From the NCBI GenBank assembly GCA_009823395.1, contig CM020501.1, forward strand, positions 33,440,493 through 33,504,492: DNA of 64,000 nucleotides, written 5' to 3'. Shown here piece after piece: positions 1 to 11,834 of the stretch. The notes below the pieces were generated by a model. The model was not told the DNA's origin, made no database searches, and saw nothing but the letters and a program-made list of their open reading frames with translations. Source of the stretch: Thamnaconus septentrionalis. Taxonomy: Eukaryota > Chordata > Actinopteri > Tetraodontiformes > Monacanthidae. The first letter of the stretch is position 1. Every line of letters begins with the position of its first letter. A program made the translations under genes and the position numbers.

Positions 1-300
1 ATACACTTCCTAAATTAATAACCTGAATAATGTGTCCATCCACTTCATAATACGCTCACAAAATCAGCCATGCAGCGTTTAATTTAACACCCGAAACCAA
101 TGTGTGTGCGTTTTTTTCCCCCCCACTGTATTCCTGCGTCTGCTCTCGCTGAAACTAATCATATTACACTTTTGTACTGCGCTAACATTTCACTCGGCTT
201 ATCTTCATTCTACACATTTCGCTGCTCAGCGGAATTGTTTGCATTGCTGCACACTCGCATAGCTGCAGTTGTTCCCCCCGAGGGAAGCTAGTCAGCTGAA

Positions 301-302
<2 letters not shown>

Positions 303-342
<40 letters not shown>

Positions 343-343
343 G
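303..343. repeat. (GT)n microsatellite
   Basis: Almost pure GT dinucleotide run with one GC interruption near the end. Confidence 0.97.
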
Positions 344-767
344 CAAAATACACCTGTCTTGCGTGACAGCCAGACAGACGAGCTGCTAATTTGAGGAGTT
401 GATTTTTTTTTTTTTTTTTTCCCCCGTCTCTCGCCCCTCAGTTGTCACGCTGCCTCGCACGACCATCATCAATTATGTTACTCTTAACCAGTCGCGGTTC
501 CGCGCTGGACTAATTACCATCTCAATTATCTGACCACATCTCTCATTACACTGCGAGCGGCCTTCGTTCGAGCCCCGGGCTGTGAGGCACATAACGCACA
601 CGTATGCACGCCGGCGAGTGACCAGCACGAACGTCCACCGTGCAGATGAACAAACAGGCTGATTCGTCTGCCCCTCGCCGCACCCTCGCCGCCGTCCTCT
701 CTCTGCCCAGCTTCGTCCCAGCTTGGCCATCATCACCCTCTTTGCCCTCGCTGCGGTGGTCCCGGGG

Positions 768-1320
768 CCAATTCCAGTTCCTCCCTGAACTCCTCAACCT
801 CAACCCTCACCCTTAACTCCTCAATCTTTGGCCCTCAATCTTGGCCCTCAAAAATAAGTGTCAGGGCTATCTTGTGACTTAGAAATGGGACACCCCTTAA
901 GTGCAGTTACGGCTTCAGACTGTGGGGGGCGGCCTTACGCCAAAGCTACGTCCAGTCTGTCAAGAAGACGACGACGACGAAGAAGAAGGAGACGGGCTGA
1001 CAAACATCGTAAAGTAAAAAAAATAAATAAATGTTACGCAACAACAATGTCAATAATCCATAAAAAAAGTCTTAAACTAAGACAATAAAATGGTTTGGTA
1101 ATATTTATATCTTTATTAACTAAGAAAATACTTCCATTTGTAGCTCGCTTTTTCCATCGCCATTTTTCGAGGGCGATACAGCCCTTAAACTGGTCCCTCA
1201 ACTTGACCTTCTGAGAATCGGGACAGCACTTGCACTTGGCGGGAGCGAGCATTTTTGAGATTGAGGGTTGAGATTGAGGGTTGAGATTGAGGGTTAAGGG
1301 AGGAATTGGAATTGGAATTC
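768..1320. mobile_element. Inverted-repeat (MITE-like) element
   Basis: The left arm (about 768-855) is rich in CCCTCAA/CCTCAATC units. The right arm (about 1251-1320) is rich in TTGAGGG/GATTGAGGG units and reads as the reverse complement of the left. Both arms carry CAATTCCA and AAAAAT at matching places. The interior has no intact frame. Family is not assigned, and no clean target duplication was seen. Confidence 0.5.
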
Positions 1321-4300
1321 ACCCCCGGTGTCCTGGGGAAGTAAAGGCAGTCCCGGCCAATTGAAACCCACAAGCCACAGCCGTGGTCACGTGACGGCAA
1401 CGGACCAGCGCGTTCACGGCCTCTTCTCGGCTCCTTCATCGGTGTTTCGAGAGTGATTCCAGTCAGTGGCCTCGTGGTTAAATAGTGTAACGCCACTCAA
1501 GGGTACTTGGGCGAATACGATGGAAACTACACACAAAAAGCAGACTGTTACACCACCTCACGCTCTGTTTTTTGAGCCGTAGCCCGTTGCTCATCCTCTT
1601 CCAGGGGGAGCAGCAGTCGAGGTGCATTAGCACGGGGCCAAGAGATAAAGGCCAGCGCACGAGAGCGGCTGGCAGGCCACTGACGCCTGTGACCTTTCAG
1701 ATAAAACTAAAGTCACAATGGCTCGCGCTTCAATGAAACGCTGCATCACTGTCGATCGCCGTCAAATGAGCTGAATTACCTGCTTTGTACCAGTTCTGTG
1801 CATTTGGAGACAAGTCTTCGTGGATCTTCACTGATGCATGAAGTTCACGTGTTTTTTCGCTGGAAGTGGATGCTTCGAGAATGTTGGTTGCTGTAGTTAG
1901 TCTACAATAAATGTTTATACAACCGCGCTGGTTGGCCAGTTTAATTATGTTCTCACAGGGCCGTAATGGGCAGATAGACAGAGAGATAGGAAAAATACGT
2001 GTTTTCATTGGGTGTCAACTTGGTGTTTTACGTGCATATTGTTAAAAAGAAAGAAGCAGCGAAGTGTAGAAAACGAGGCTCAGGTGAGATTTAAACATCA
2101 GAAAGGACAAACTGAAACTGAGAGCAGGTGCCCAAGAACTCCTGCTCTCAATAAAACTGTGAAAACACAACATCCAGTTGTGCGTGTGTGTGTTTTGAAT
2201 TTTTTGAATTTCTTCCGACTGACTAACATGGACGTGTTCTGAGCACAGAAGGAAGAGGTTTGCAGTTCTGCTTATCATCTGCTGTTTTTTCCCAAACACT
2301 TCATCAGCCTTTCGGCCTCTTGTTGTACGACTGGCCATCAAGTTGATGCCTCTTCACTAATGGTGTCAGTGGAGTTCAATTAGCTCTCGACCACGCTCTG
2401 TCGCGCCGTGGTCGAGGCACCAGAGGGAGCGTAAATTGCCCCAAATAGCGGCTCCATTAGGCATGAATGGTAAATGGAAGTTTAAGCAGGGAGGGAGAAA
2501 GTAGCAGAGAGCGCGACAGTGTCTGGGAATTTCGCTGTTTGTGGGCTGAAGGTCACGTACGGTTACCCCAAGATTCTAATGATGTGAGCTGATTTTTCTT
2601 TTTTCTTTTTTTTTTAACATCAGTCTTCTAATTACCTTAAAGCATTGGCACATTAGAAACGGCATCAATAGGTATCATAATACCAACCTGTTGATGAACT
2701 CATCAGACTTAACATTGATTCTTCACTTCACTCCCAGTTCTGGAAACCATCCCTTTTATTTTGTTGAATAAACTGCTGACGTCTCGCTGATTGGTCCTCT
2801 GGGTTTAGAAAATCTATGTAACATTTTTGATTAAAACTCAATTAAAAAAAAGACTGCTCACACACTGCTGTGTATGTGTGAATCACAGGATAAGAGTGGA
2901 TATGAAATATATAAACAAAATAAAATGATAAGAAAAAAACCTTTGCCTGACAGCACCAGCCGCAGTAAAGGCACAGCAGGTGGCCTACTTCTACCTTATA
3001 GCATCTTAGACTTATAAAAGCTAAAAGAGGCAAAATAATCTATTTTATCATATGAAAGAAGCCACAGGCACAAAATATTTACACTCAAGCCCACATGCAA
3101 TCTTTTCTTTGGCCAGAGCCAATACCTGAGCAGTAATAGTGTGCCAAATTGAGTATTGGCTGGTCTATTTTTGTCTAGACGCAGCAGGTGTGTACGAAAA
3201 CAATCCATTTATTTCTGTCTCCCAGCTCCTCAAACGGTTCTGATTCGTGGCCAACGAGCAGTTCAGCGTCAAACAATAGAGCAGTGTTAACTTCGACTCA
3301 ATCATTATCTTTCTTCTTTCTAAAAAAAAAAAAAAATGTTTTGAAAAAATTTTTCCCTGTCAAAACTATCAGTAAAGCAGGAAACAAAACAAAGAAATTT
3401 GAATTAACCATCGAATGTTTGACATGATTTGAATTAAACGGAACACATGTTGAGTGCGTGAATGATTTGATTTGATTTATTTCAAACATGTAAGAAAGGA
3501 AAGAGAATGAGATTCATGAGTGACTGAAAATGCCATTCACATCAAAGAAAAAAGCAGTTTGAGGCTGTCAGTGTCACCTTTTAGGGGGGTGGTCCAGTCG
3601 TCATCAGTCATTCTTGATGGGTGGTGGTGGGCGGGTGGTGGTGGTGGGGGGGGGGGGGTCCCTCAAGCCATATGCCTCAAGATGCGATTATATGCCACGA
3701 AGGAATGCGTTGCGCAGCTTAAATGTTACCTGTGGTGCCTTGATTGCAACTCAGGAGAATATTTAGATCACTGCAGCATAAATACATATCAAATAAGACG
3801 GTGAAAATTGTGAACCCGCCTTCTGGCTGTAATTTTAAAGTCACATAGTGGAACCAAAGACCTTTAAAAGGTAAAACGAGAGAGGGTTTGTTAATAAAAA
3901 AAACTAAAAGTTTAAATGAAGGAGGAAAAAAAAAGTCTTGTCAAGATTTTTTCAGTTCTAAATAAAAATGTGAAAATGTTTAAATGGAAATTTTCAGTTT
4001 TAAACTACCACTACCAACTACCAAAAAGCCTTATAAAGACACTCATGTTTTATAATGTCTTTATCAAGACATTATTCCAGAAGTGCTGACACTTTACTTT
4101 GAGCTCTCATCCTCTAAAACTGATTTTTTTTTCTAACTGGTTTGCCATCCAGGACTTCATTTTCACTTTGCTATAAAGATATAAAACATTATGAATGATG
4201 ACACATCGTACTGGTATATATTTAAGGCTTCTGTCCGTATTGACAACCAGTCATTTTTGGTCTTTGTGCAACCAACTTTGCCGATTCCTGCAGGACAAAT

Positions 4301-4588
4301 GACAGAAAGCAAGTTTTTTTTTCGCACTTCGGCCTTGGCCTCCTTTTTGAAATCACACGATGCATCTTTTTCATAGATCAATAGCCTGAAGCTGATTAAT
4401 GATATGGATTAGAAAGTACAACGAGAACCTCCACCAAAACTTGGTTGTCGTGAAATATAAATGGGTGAAATTTCAGTGTTTGGTGAACTGCCATCTTGTT
4501 TACTGTGTCTGAACATGTTGCAACATTAGCAGCTATCCTCAAACAGGCAAACAAATCAAACATGACAATTTCAGACACATCCACGCTT

Positions 4589-4589
<1 letters not shown>

Positions 4590-4634
<45 letters not shown>
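4590..4634. repeat. (CA)n microsatellite
   Basis: Pure CA dinucleotide run of about 22 units. Confidence 0.97.
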
Positions 4635-4637
<3 letters not shown>

Positions 4638-7601
4638 ACTGTTGTTTCTTTTGACAAGCACTTTGTCAAGCAGCCTGTTTTGACAGCAAGCAGCCCGCAC
4701 TGTGAAAGGAGCAGTCATCTGAGTTTGGCGTTACCAAGGAACCCTGAAGGCCTGTGGGGGCTCGTGAAGCCCTTAATACTGACACAGGGACTGACAGACA
4801 CACACACACACAGTTCCATTCTGTGACATCATGTCATGAGTTGACAAGCTCCGGAAAGCATCCTTCCAGAGCAGATCCCTGTCCCGGTCCCAACGGAAGA
4901 ATTCTCTCTGTGGATTACCGTTGAGCAGAAACATAATGTGAAGCCATCTTCCGCCCACAGTCTGTGTCTTGGCACTCTTTGTATTTTATTCAAGCGTCTA
5001 AATGTACTGGCTCAAGTCTTCTCTTTTCCGAAAAAGCGGAAATATATATGACGAGCGATTTGAATCAGTTGGAGCTGATGTTGCTACCACGCTGCAAAGA
5101 AATGGGGTTCACGTGCCACATGGAGTTGCATAAGCAAACTATCAAGGAAATTGATAGATAAACAAATCCATGGATTCACGAAAAAAAAAAAAAAAAAGAC
5201 CTATCCAAAAGAAAATGTCCAAAACAGTCAAAAGAAAAAGAAAATGTAGTCGGGCCTGTGCAATATGTGGAGGGAATGCTCTTTTCTTAAGCCCTTTCAG
5301 CCTAATCCATGGTCGCCTTCACTCTGCGGGAGCAGAGCATCAATCTCCCACAGCGTGCACACCCTCCGTGCCGCTTGCCCTACTTTCTCACCTTCTTTCT
5401 GGGGAGACATCTCACGCGGCCATCGGATATGCCTGTAACTCAGCCACTTTTGTAACACAAGCCCGAGTTCTGAGGGCACGGAAATGTATTCAGCCCCATA
5501 GAGAGTAAACCAAAAAAAAAAAAAAAGAAAGAAAGAGAGAAAAAGCTTTTGCTGCGAGAGTGAATGAGCAGTCACATCCGTTTAGAGCTGACTTGACTTG
5601 TGGCTCTTATCTCTTTTGTGTGCCAGCTGAGCTCCAGACTGACTTTGTGGCCCAGGCGGCTCCCACTACATCTCAGTGTCCTCGTGTACTCCGCGGGCGA
5701 ACCGCACATCTGTGAACTAATTCCCCTATCATTTCTCATCTCAGACATGCTGCAAAACCCAAATAGAATCGCATCTATCGCAACCAAACCACCTTTCAAA
5801 AGCCAAGCATCTGACAAATCACAGTAGTTTTGCTCCAAAAGGTTGCCATCGGAAAAAAAAAAAAAAAAAACTGGGGCCTAGGTTGTTAATAAGGGAGAGA
5901 GACATAAAAAAAAAAAAAAAAAAAAAAAGCACAAAAACCAGTGAGATTTGTGAAGGTTGCTGCACTGCAGATAAAGTCTTCTGAGTCCTTGGAATCAAGC
6001 AGAGTGAGTAGAAGGAGGAGGTGGAGTGGGAACAGAGCGATCAGTCAGAGGATAACTGTAAGTTTCAACACCAGTGTGTTTAACACGTCTTTGTTTTGAT
6101 CAGTTTGTCATCACATTTACAGCCCCAACCAAAAAAACAAGTGATTGGGTTCTGTTTTGTTTCATCAGCTCCAGCAGTGCAGCTCAGTGTCTTACTGTCA
6201 AACAGGGGTATAGACCGCATCCTAAGCAGGAAAAATGGCACAAGTTCCCAGAGAGGGCAGCAATGTGTCAACCCCACAGTTAGCAATAGATTGGAGAAGC
6301 TGTGCGATTAAAGCAATGAATCATTTTTTATTTTTTATTTTTGTAGGGGGGCGGGGTCTCAGCTGCTGGCGTCATGTCACACGTAAGCTGGCAATTCAGG
6401 GGCGCCACACTGCCAGCAGTCTTTACAGGAAAACTAAGGAGCAAAATTCCCCACTGTGGGATTAATAATAAAGGCACTCTATGCTATTCTAAAAAGTGTC
6501 AACGTGTGTTTTGTGTGTGTGTGTGTGTCTGTGTAGCCTTGAGATTAAGTGCACACATTGTTCCACAACCTGAAGTTTCTCCATCAAGCAGAACTGCAAT
6601 TATAAATTGCAGGGACAATCTTCGTCTTTCAGGTTCAAGGACAGGTTTCCTCTGCATCAAGAAAAAAAAACAACTCCAAAATCCACCAGGCTTAACTAAA
6701 AAAAAAAAAAAAAAAAAATCTAAAAACTATATGACATCTGTTGAGGGCAATGCTGCAATTGTTTTCAAATTCAAATGTGCAATGTACAAGGTATGGGCTA
6801 AATTATACCTGGTGTTGAATAAGCTTTGGATATTGTTATATATAAGTTTATTTTACTTTTAAACAATTAAAATAATATTGCATTAGAAAATTAGAGCATT
6901 TGAATATTCCTAGTTTGTTTGCTTGAGGTGGTTTTCAGTCTTTTTTTTTAAAGCAGGACAAAATGCACAAAACGTTTGATGCAAAAACAGGCTCGTCAGC
7001 CTGATCATTTATTCATTCTGATGCAGTTACTAAAACCCACACCACTCCATCAATCAAATCAAAGCATTCAAGTAAATGACAAAGATAGCACAACAAGATG
7101 ACACTTTGGAAATAAAGGGGGAAATCCAAAATGTTGAAAAGTGTGTAAAATAGGCCATTTTGTGGTCTGTCCTTGCCAGTGCCTGACCTTCCGTCACTTG
7201 GCACAGTATGAAGTCTTTGTCTGATCCATGGCACAGATAGAGTAAAAGGCAAAAGAGAGAGTTGAACTGCAGCCAAGGCTATTTTCATTGTACCGGCTCA
7301 TCCAAGTATCAAGCTTCAAGTCCTGCAGCTCCATGGGAGCAGCTTGAAAACAAGAGGCTCCGCGTTGGATGCGCTCACATGTATTAGGTACAAGCGTCAC
7401 AGCTCTAAAACTACAAACAAGCAGACACGGTGCAAGAATGGCTCTGAAAGCCGTGACTCCTCCCAGACACAAGCCGTCACGCAGCCAGAGGGGAAATAAG
7501 AGCTGATTGGTGGAGGAAACCAAAGCTGCCTTGAAGTGACACTTTCAAACCCATCATCCATCTCACGAGAGCTGAGCGCTTGATGTATCCACCTTGGAGA
7601 C

Positions 7602-7615
7602 TGTGTGTGTGTGTG

Positions 7616-7663
<48 letters not shown>
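7602..7663. repeat. Compound (GT)n(GA)n microsatellite
   Basis: A GT run (7602-7617) passes into a GA run to 7663. Confidence 0.97.
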
Positions 7664-7666
<3 letters not shown>

Positions 7667-10503
7667 GCGTGTGTCAGGGGAAGACTTCAAATCCATCAGC
7701 AGATAACGATTATTGTTGGTCAGATGATGTTACTGGGTATCCTTGGGCTCATCCACACAACCAGAAGCAACACTTGAGTGTGATACCAGCTTCCACATCT
7801 TGGCTGATTTCAATACATTACCAGATATTGTATCCGCCGTTCATCCTTGAGGAGGTCCCAAGCCAAACTTCTCCAAAGCAAAGGTCTTACAGTCATTTCC
7901 CCAGTGTTTGGAAACAGCGTAGAGACTCACCTGCCCCACCCCCCTCCACACACTCACACACACACACACACACACCCCCCACTGTTCATGTTAAGCAAAC
8001 ACTGCTCTCCTCTGGGTTCGTTCTCAGTGCAGTTCCTTGACTGTCTGCTCATCATACACGGGCTGCCCGTCACGTGCTTCACACATGTAGAGAGTCATTT
8101 TCCACAAGAAGTCGGTGCCGATTCAGTGTGTTTCATATCTGTGCGTGCGACAGGGTGTGGATGGCGTTAAGCCCACTCAACGAAGCCAATCCCCAGCCTG
8201 AATGAAAATGCAAATCGCCCGTTTCTGTGTCGACGTGAGCTGTCAATCACATTTACAACACCGAGCGGCCTTTAACCTTTCACACTCGCACACAAAAAAA
8301 GGTTCCCCTCATCAACCGGGACGTGACTGGGTTGAATCTCTCCACCGAGCCGTTTCCCTCCTTCATCGCTGATGAATCAATCTCCCTTACTGTTGCGTTC
8401 TCCCCGCACGTCTGTGTCCCACTGCTTCATCGATTTTCAGTGAGCCGTTTTGTCTTTGCGCTTCGATCAACTCCTGCCTTGTGTCCAATCCAAGGGGAGA
8501 TTTTGTCACCGATGCAAAGGAAGGTCGGTGTGATGACAATGGCGACACGGGGGAGGACCGACAACATGTGTCGCCGTGTCTGCCCACCAAGCCCGTTGGT
8601 GCGCGACGGTCAGATTCTCGGTGGTTAGCCTCTCACTGCCTCAGTGGCGAGGCTGGGAATGTGTATAACTTTAAAAAAATAAAAAAATAAAAAAAGGTTT
8701 GTTTCTTGTTGTTTCTTTGGGTATTTCAAACATGACACTCGAATCTCCCCTTTTGTGGATTTGATAAAGTGTCCTCAATCCAATTCAGTGTCAAGCAGTG
8801 CTTCACGTTCTTGCCACATAATGGCAATAGGAGCACGTCACCATGTTTCGAAGGGATTTCTGTGAGGCTGGTTTTGACCACTATAACAAAAACTCTTCCA
8901 TGTATCAACATGGCATCAAAAATCTTTGACATTTTTGCATAAAGCTATTATCTTCATCGTTTGCTCAGCCAACACCAAGCCTATTTTTTTTGGACCAACA
9001 GTCAAACTGCAGCTTATTAAGGGCAATATATTTGCAAATAGCACCTCAGACACTTGGTCAATTGTGTAAATGTCCATTATATCATCATTGTTCATCATTG
9101 TAATGATCTGTTCCAAGATGGGAGATCTTCTTCCAGAATTTCTACTGATTCATCTACTCTGATACAGTATGAGTAGACCATTCACAATTGTTTTTTGATG
9201 TCAATATTGCAATATCAACGCCAAAAATATCGATTATCCATATCAAATTTGAAAATATGTTATTGCCCATCACTCGATCACACTTTGTGGTGCGAAACAC
9301 TTTCTTTTTCCACTATAAGACAGGAGAAAGTCATTTTATTCCATCGTTTATATTATTGACATATTCAGGGACTGTGTTTTCCCGTCTGATATTTTTTTTT
9401 TGATATAAACGAAAGCCTTGCGCCCGTGTATGCACACACACACACACACACACACACAAAAAAAAATTGTGTTTGCCCAGTGGATTCATGCTGATAGAGC
9501 AAAGCTATTCCCACAAACCCGAGAGACTGACAGGCTGCGCGGACGGTGGGCTGTCAGTCAGATCCACTTGTGCTGGGGCGATTCAAGCATGAAGGGAATT
9601 TCACCGTCATCTCTGGTCTTGCCCCTCACACGTCTCTCCCCTCCTCTGCTTTGATTTCTGCGCCAGCGCTCCACGGGCCACCTACACTGTGTAATCTCTG
9701 CCACGACTGCTTCAACCTGACTGACAATCGTTTATCCGAACAAACACAACTTGAAGGCGACACGCACGTCTGCTCCACATCTGCTCGAGGTATTTAAATG
9801 TCAGGACGGCAGCGTCCGCTTGGAGACCATCACATCTGGGAGTCGAGGCTCTCGTTCAGCGCTGCGTTCTTCTCCATAAATTTGCTTTATTAGAAATGCC
9901 CTCACACAGCCACCACTCAGTGGTAGTAGTTGCTGAAACATCGACTGCCGCTAGGTGACACTGTTGCGTCCCTATTACGTGAGCTGTCCGTGGTTCTGAA
10001 TTGCATGCGGCGGTTCCACGCTGGGTTTCCCTTGATGTTGATCCACGTTCTTGGAATGCACCGAGACAAAATGTGAAATGTATATCCGAGCCAGAGACCC
10101 GTTAAGACCCCCTCCGTTCTCCCCACCCCCGCCTGGAAATAAAGCATCAGGGCCTCGTGGGGGCAAAGTCAAAAGTGCAACCGTGTGATTTAAACGCTGG
10201 CTGAAGCTGAACAAGATCAAAAGAAGCTGATGCTCTCACTGCAACTTAGTTGCTTTTAAATTGTCACAACCCAACAACCCATAGATGGCGCCATACAGAG
10301 ATAGTCGCAGCTGCTGACGGCGATGCTGCTGGGAGATAATCAAGGTACACAGAGTGGGCAGCTCCTGACAGGAAGTGGATGTTTTTCTTTTCCCACACGA
10401 GACAGAAAGAGAAGCAAAACATTTTCTTCAACTACAGGAATAAGTCAAAGCTTCCTCTGAAACCTTTAAAACAGGCCGTCACTCACAATGAAATACACAC
10501 AAT

Positions 10504-10504
<1 letters not shown>

Positions 10505-10550
<46 letters not shown>
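10505..10550. repeat. (AAT)n microsatellite
   Basis: About 15 AAT units directly abut the 5'-truncated end of a SINE. Confidence 0.97.
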
Positions 10551-10551
<1 letters not shown>

Positions 10552-10853
10552 GCCTGGGCCTGGGACCTTTCTGTGTGGAGTTTGCATGTTCTCCCCGTGT
10601 CTGCTGGGTTCTCTCCGGGTTCTCCGGCTTCCTCCCACAGTCCAAAAACATGCATGTGAGGTCAATTGAACATTCTAAATTGTCCGTAGGTGTGCATGCG
10701 AATGTGAATGGTTGTCTGTCTCTATGTGGCCCTGCGATGAACTGGCGACTTGTCCAGGGTGTCACCCTGCCTTCACCCTAAGACAGCTGGGATAGGCTCC
10801 AGCAGACCCCCAGGACCCTGAGTAGGAATAAGCGGGTATAGAAGATGAATGAA

Positions 10854-10855
<2 letters not shown>
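10551..10855 (+). mobile_element. tRNA-derived SINE, 5'-truncated copy
   Basis: This is the body and tail of a repeat common in teleosts. It includes the stretches CTTTCTGTGTGGAGTTTGCA, CTTCCTCCCACAGTCC, CCCTGCGATGAACTGGCGAC and CAGCTGGGATAGGCTCCAGC, and a GAATGAATGAATAA tail. It shares its body with the copy at 42243. The tRNA-like head (A and B boxes) is missing. The tail runs straight into a second AAT repeat. Confidence 0.85.

Positions 10856-10922
<67 letters not shown>
10856..10922. repeat. (AAT)n microsatellite, SINE tail expansion
   Basis: About 22 AAT units follow the SINE tail and are probably an expansion of it. Confidence 0.95.
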
Positions 10923-11089
10923 GATTCGGAAAAGCATGTTTTTAATTAACATATACCGATGGGAAGCGAACAGGGTTATTGTTTTGAAAAGCTGAACCGG
11001 ATGTTGAACATCTCACTCAAGCGAGCTTGACGGATGTAGCTGAACGAGTCCAAGGCAGTTCAGCACACTCCAGTCCCGCCTGCCTGCCT

Positions 11090-11525
11090 CAGCGGTGGAA
11101 CAGTAACTAAGCCGCCTCCGCCAACTGTGTGAGTGGGGGGGGGGAAACAACAGGAATACGTCGCTTTGTGTCCATCTTTATCTTCAACCACCTTCATTCT
11201 TTGTGAAACATGACTGTGACGGTGGCAAGTGCCTGCAGTGACTTCCCCTCGTGTTTGCAGTGTTTTCGCGACGAGGTAATCCGGCTTTGATTTTTTTTTT
11301 TTTTTCTTCCTTTTCACTCTGGATAACGGAAACTTGCTGAATTAAACTTTCCGTGATTTCTTCCGGAAACACGAAGAAGGACGTTGAGTTGCTGTGTCCA
11401 TGTCGAGCAGCGGAGTTGTCCGCCTCTGAAGCCTGCCAGATGGAACGCAGATAGAAGACGCTCGCGCCTCTCAAGTTCCCGACCCGGCGGCTGGCTACGA
11501 TGTTCGCGGGGTTTCGTTTTGGAAA
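11090..11525 (+). promoter_or_regulatory. mgat5b: Presumed mgat5b promoter / 5'UTR region
   Basis: This is the sequence immediately before the mgat5b start. It shows moderate CpG content (for example 11395-11520) and no clear TATA box, which would fit a dispersed CpG-type promoter. A 14-base T run lies near 11290-11305. The transcription start cannot be located from sequence alone, and a further upstream non-coding exon cannot be excluded. Confidence 0.4.
11400..11429 (+). CDS. Possible upstream ORF 1 in mgat5b 5' leader (MSSSGVVRL)
   Basis: This short frame starts at the ATG at 11400 and stops at TGA 11427-11429. It lies 97 bases before the mgat5b start codon. It matters only if the transcript starts upstream of 11400. 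A second minimal frame (MERR) sits at 11440-11454. Confidence 0.25.
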   Translation: MSSSGVVRL

Positions 11526-11529
11526 ATGA
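11500..11529 (+). CDS. Upstream ORF overlapping the mgat5b start (9 codons)
   Basis: An upstream ATG at 11500 has A at -3 and opens a nine-codon frame (MFAGFRFGK). Its TGA stop at 11527-11529 overlaps the mgat5b ATG as ATGA. It is real as a frame; whether it is translated depends on where the transcript starts, which the sequence does not show. Such an arrangement could tie main-frame initiation to termination and reinitiation or to leaky scanning. Confidence 0.45.
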   Translation: MFAGFRFGK

Positions 11530-11593
11530 TAATTGGCAGCACCGACGGTAAAATAATGGTGAGGAGAAGTCTGGTGACGTTCAAACCGTTCAG
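11526..11593 (+). CDS. mgat5b: mgat5b coding exon 1 (start codon, cytoplasmic tail)
   Basis: This encodes MIIGSTDGKIMVRRSLVTF followed by KPF and the split codon of R23. The start is chosen because mammalian MGAT5B also begins with a short peptide ending DGKIMVRR. A purine at -3 (A) gives a reasonable initiation context. The exon ends in phase 2 at a GTAAGA donor (11594). It supplies the positively charged cytoplasmic side of a type II Golgi protein. Confidence 0.93.
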
Positions 11594-11798
11594 GTAAGAG
11601 CCAAAGAAATCAAACCTTGTCCTGCACCCACTTTTATCCCATTATCCAATGTGGGATAACGGGTCATTGCATGGTTAGGGCTATTTTTTATATCAACGTG
11701 TCACGTCGTGAGGAACAATTGTTAAGTCGAGAGGAAAAAAAAAGAAAAAAAAGACCGATGCATTCCGCAACATCCCGCTATGTTGATCTCAATTATCT

Positions 11799-11834
<36 letters not shown>

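Larger units (their letters stand above)
1..11089. other. Upstream intergenic DNA, no gene recognised
   Basis: No exon with recognisable protein similarity and good splice borders was found on either strand. The stretch holds microsatellites (303-343, 4590-4634, 7602-7663, 9432-9459), A/T homopolymers, an inverted-repeat element (768-1320), and a SINE flanked by AAT repeats (10505-10922). The open frames present are short and low in complexity. Distal regulatory elements of mgat5b may lie here, but none can be named. Confidence 0.6.

Noticed and set aside
11210..11290. Short frame starting ATGACTGTGACGGTGG as an upstream coding exon of mgat5b
   Set aside because: It ends in a stop before the mgat5b start and does not join in frame to exon 1. 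At most it is another uORF or untranscribed DNA.
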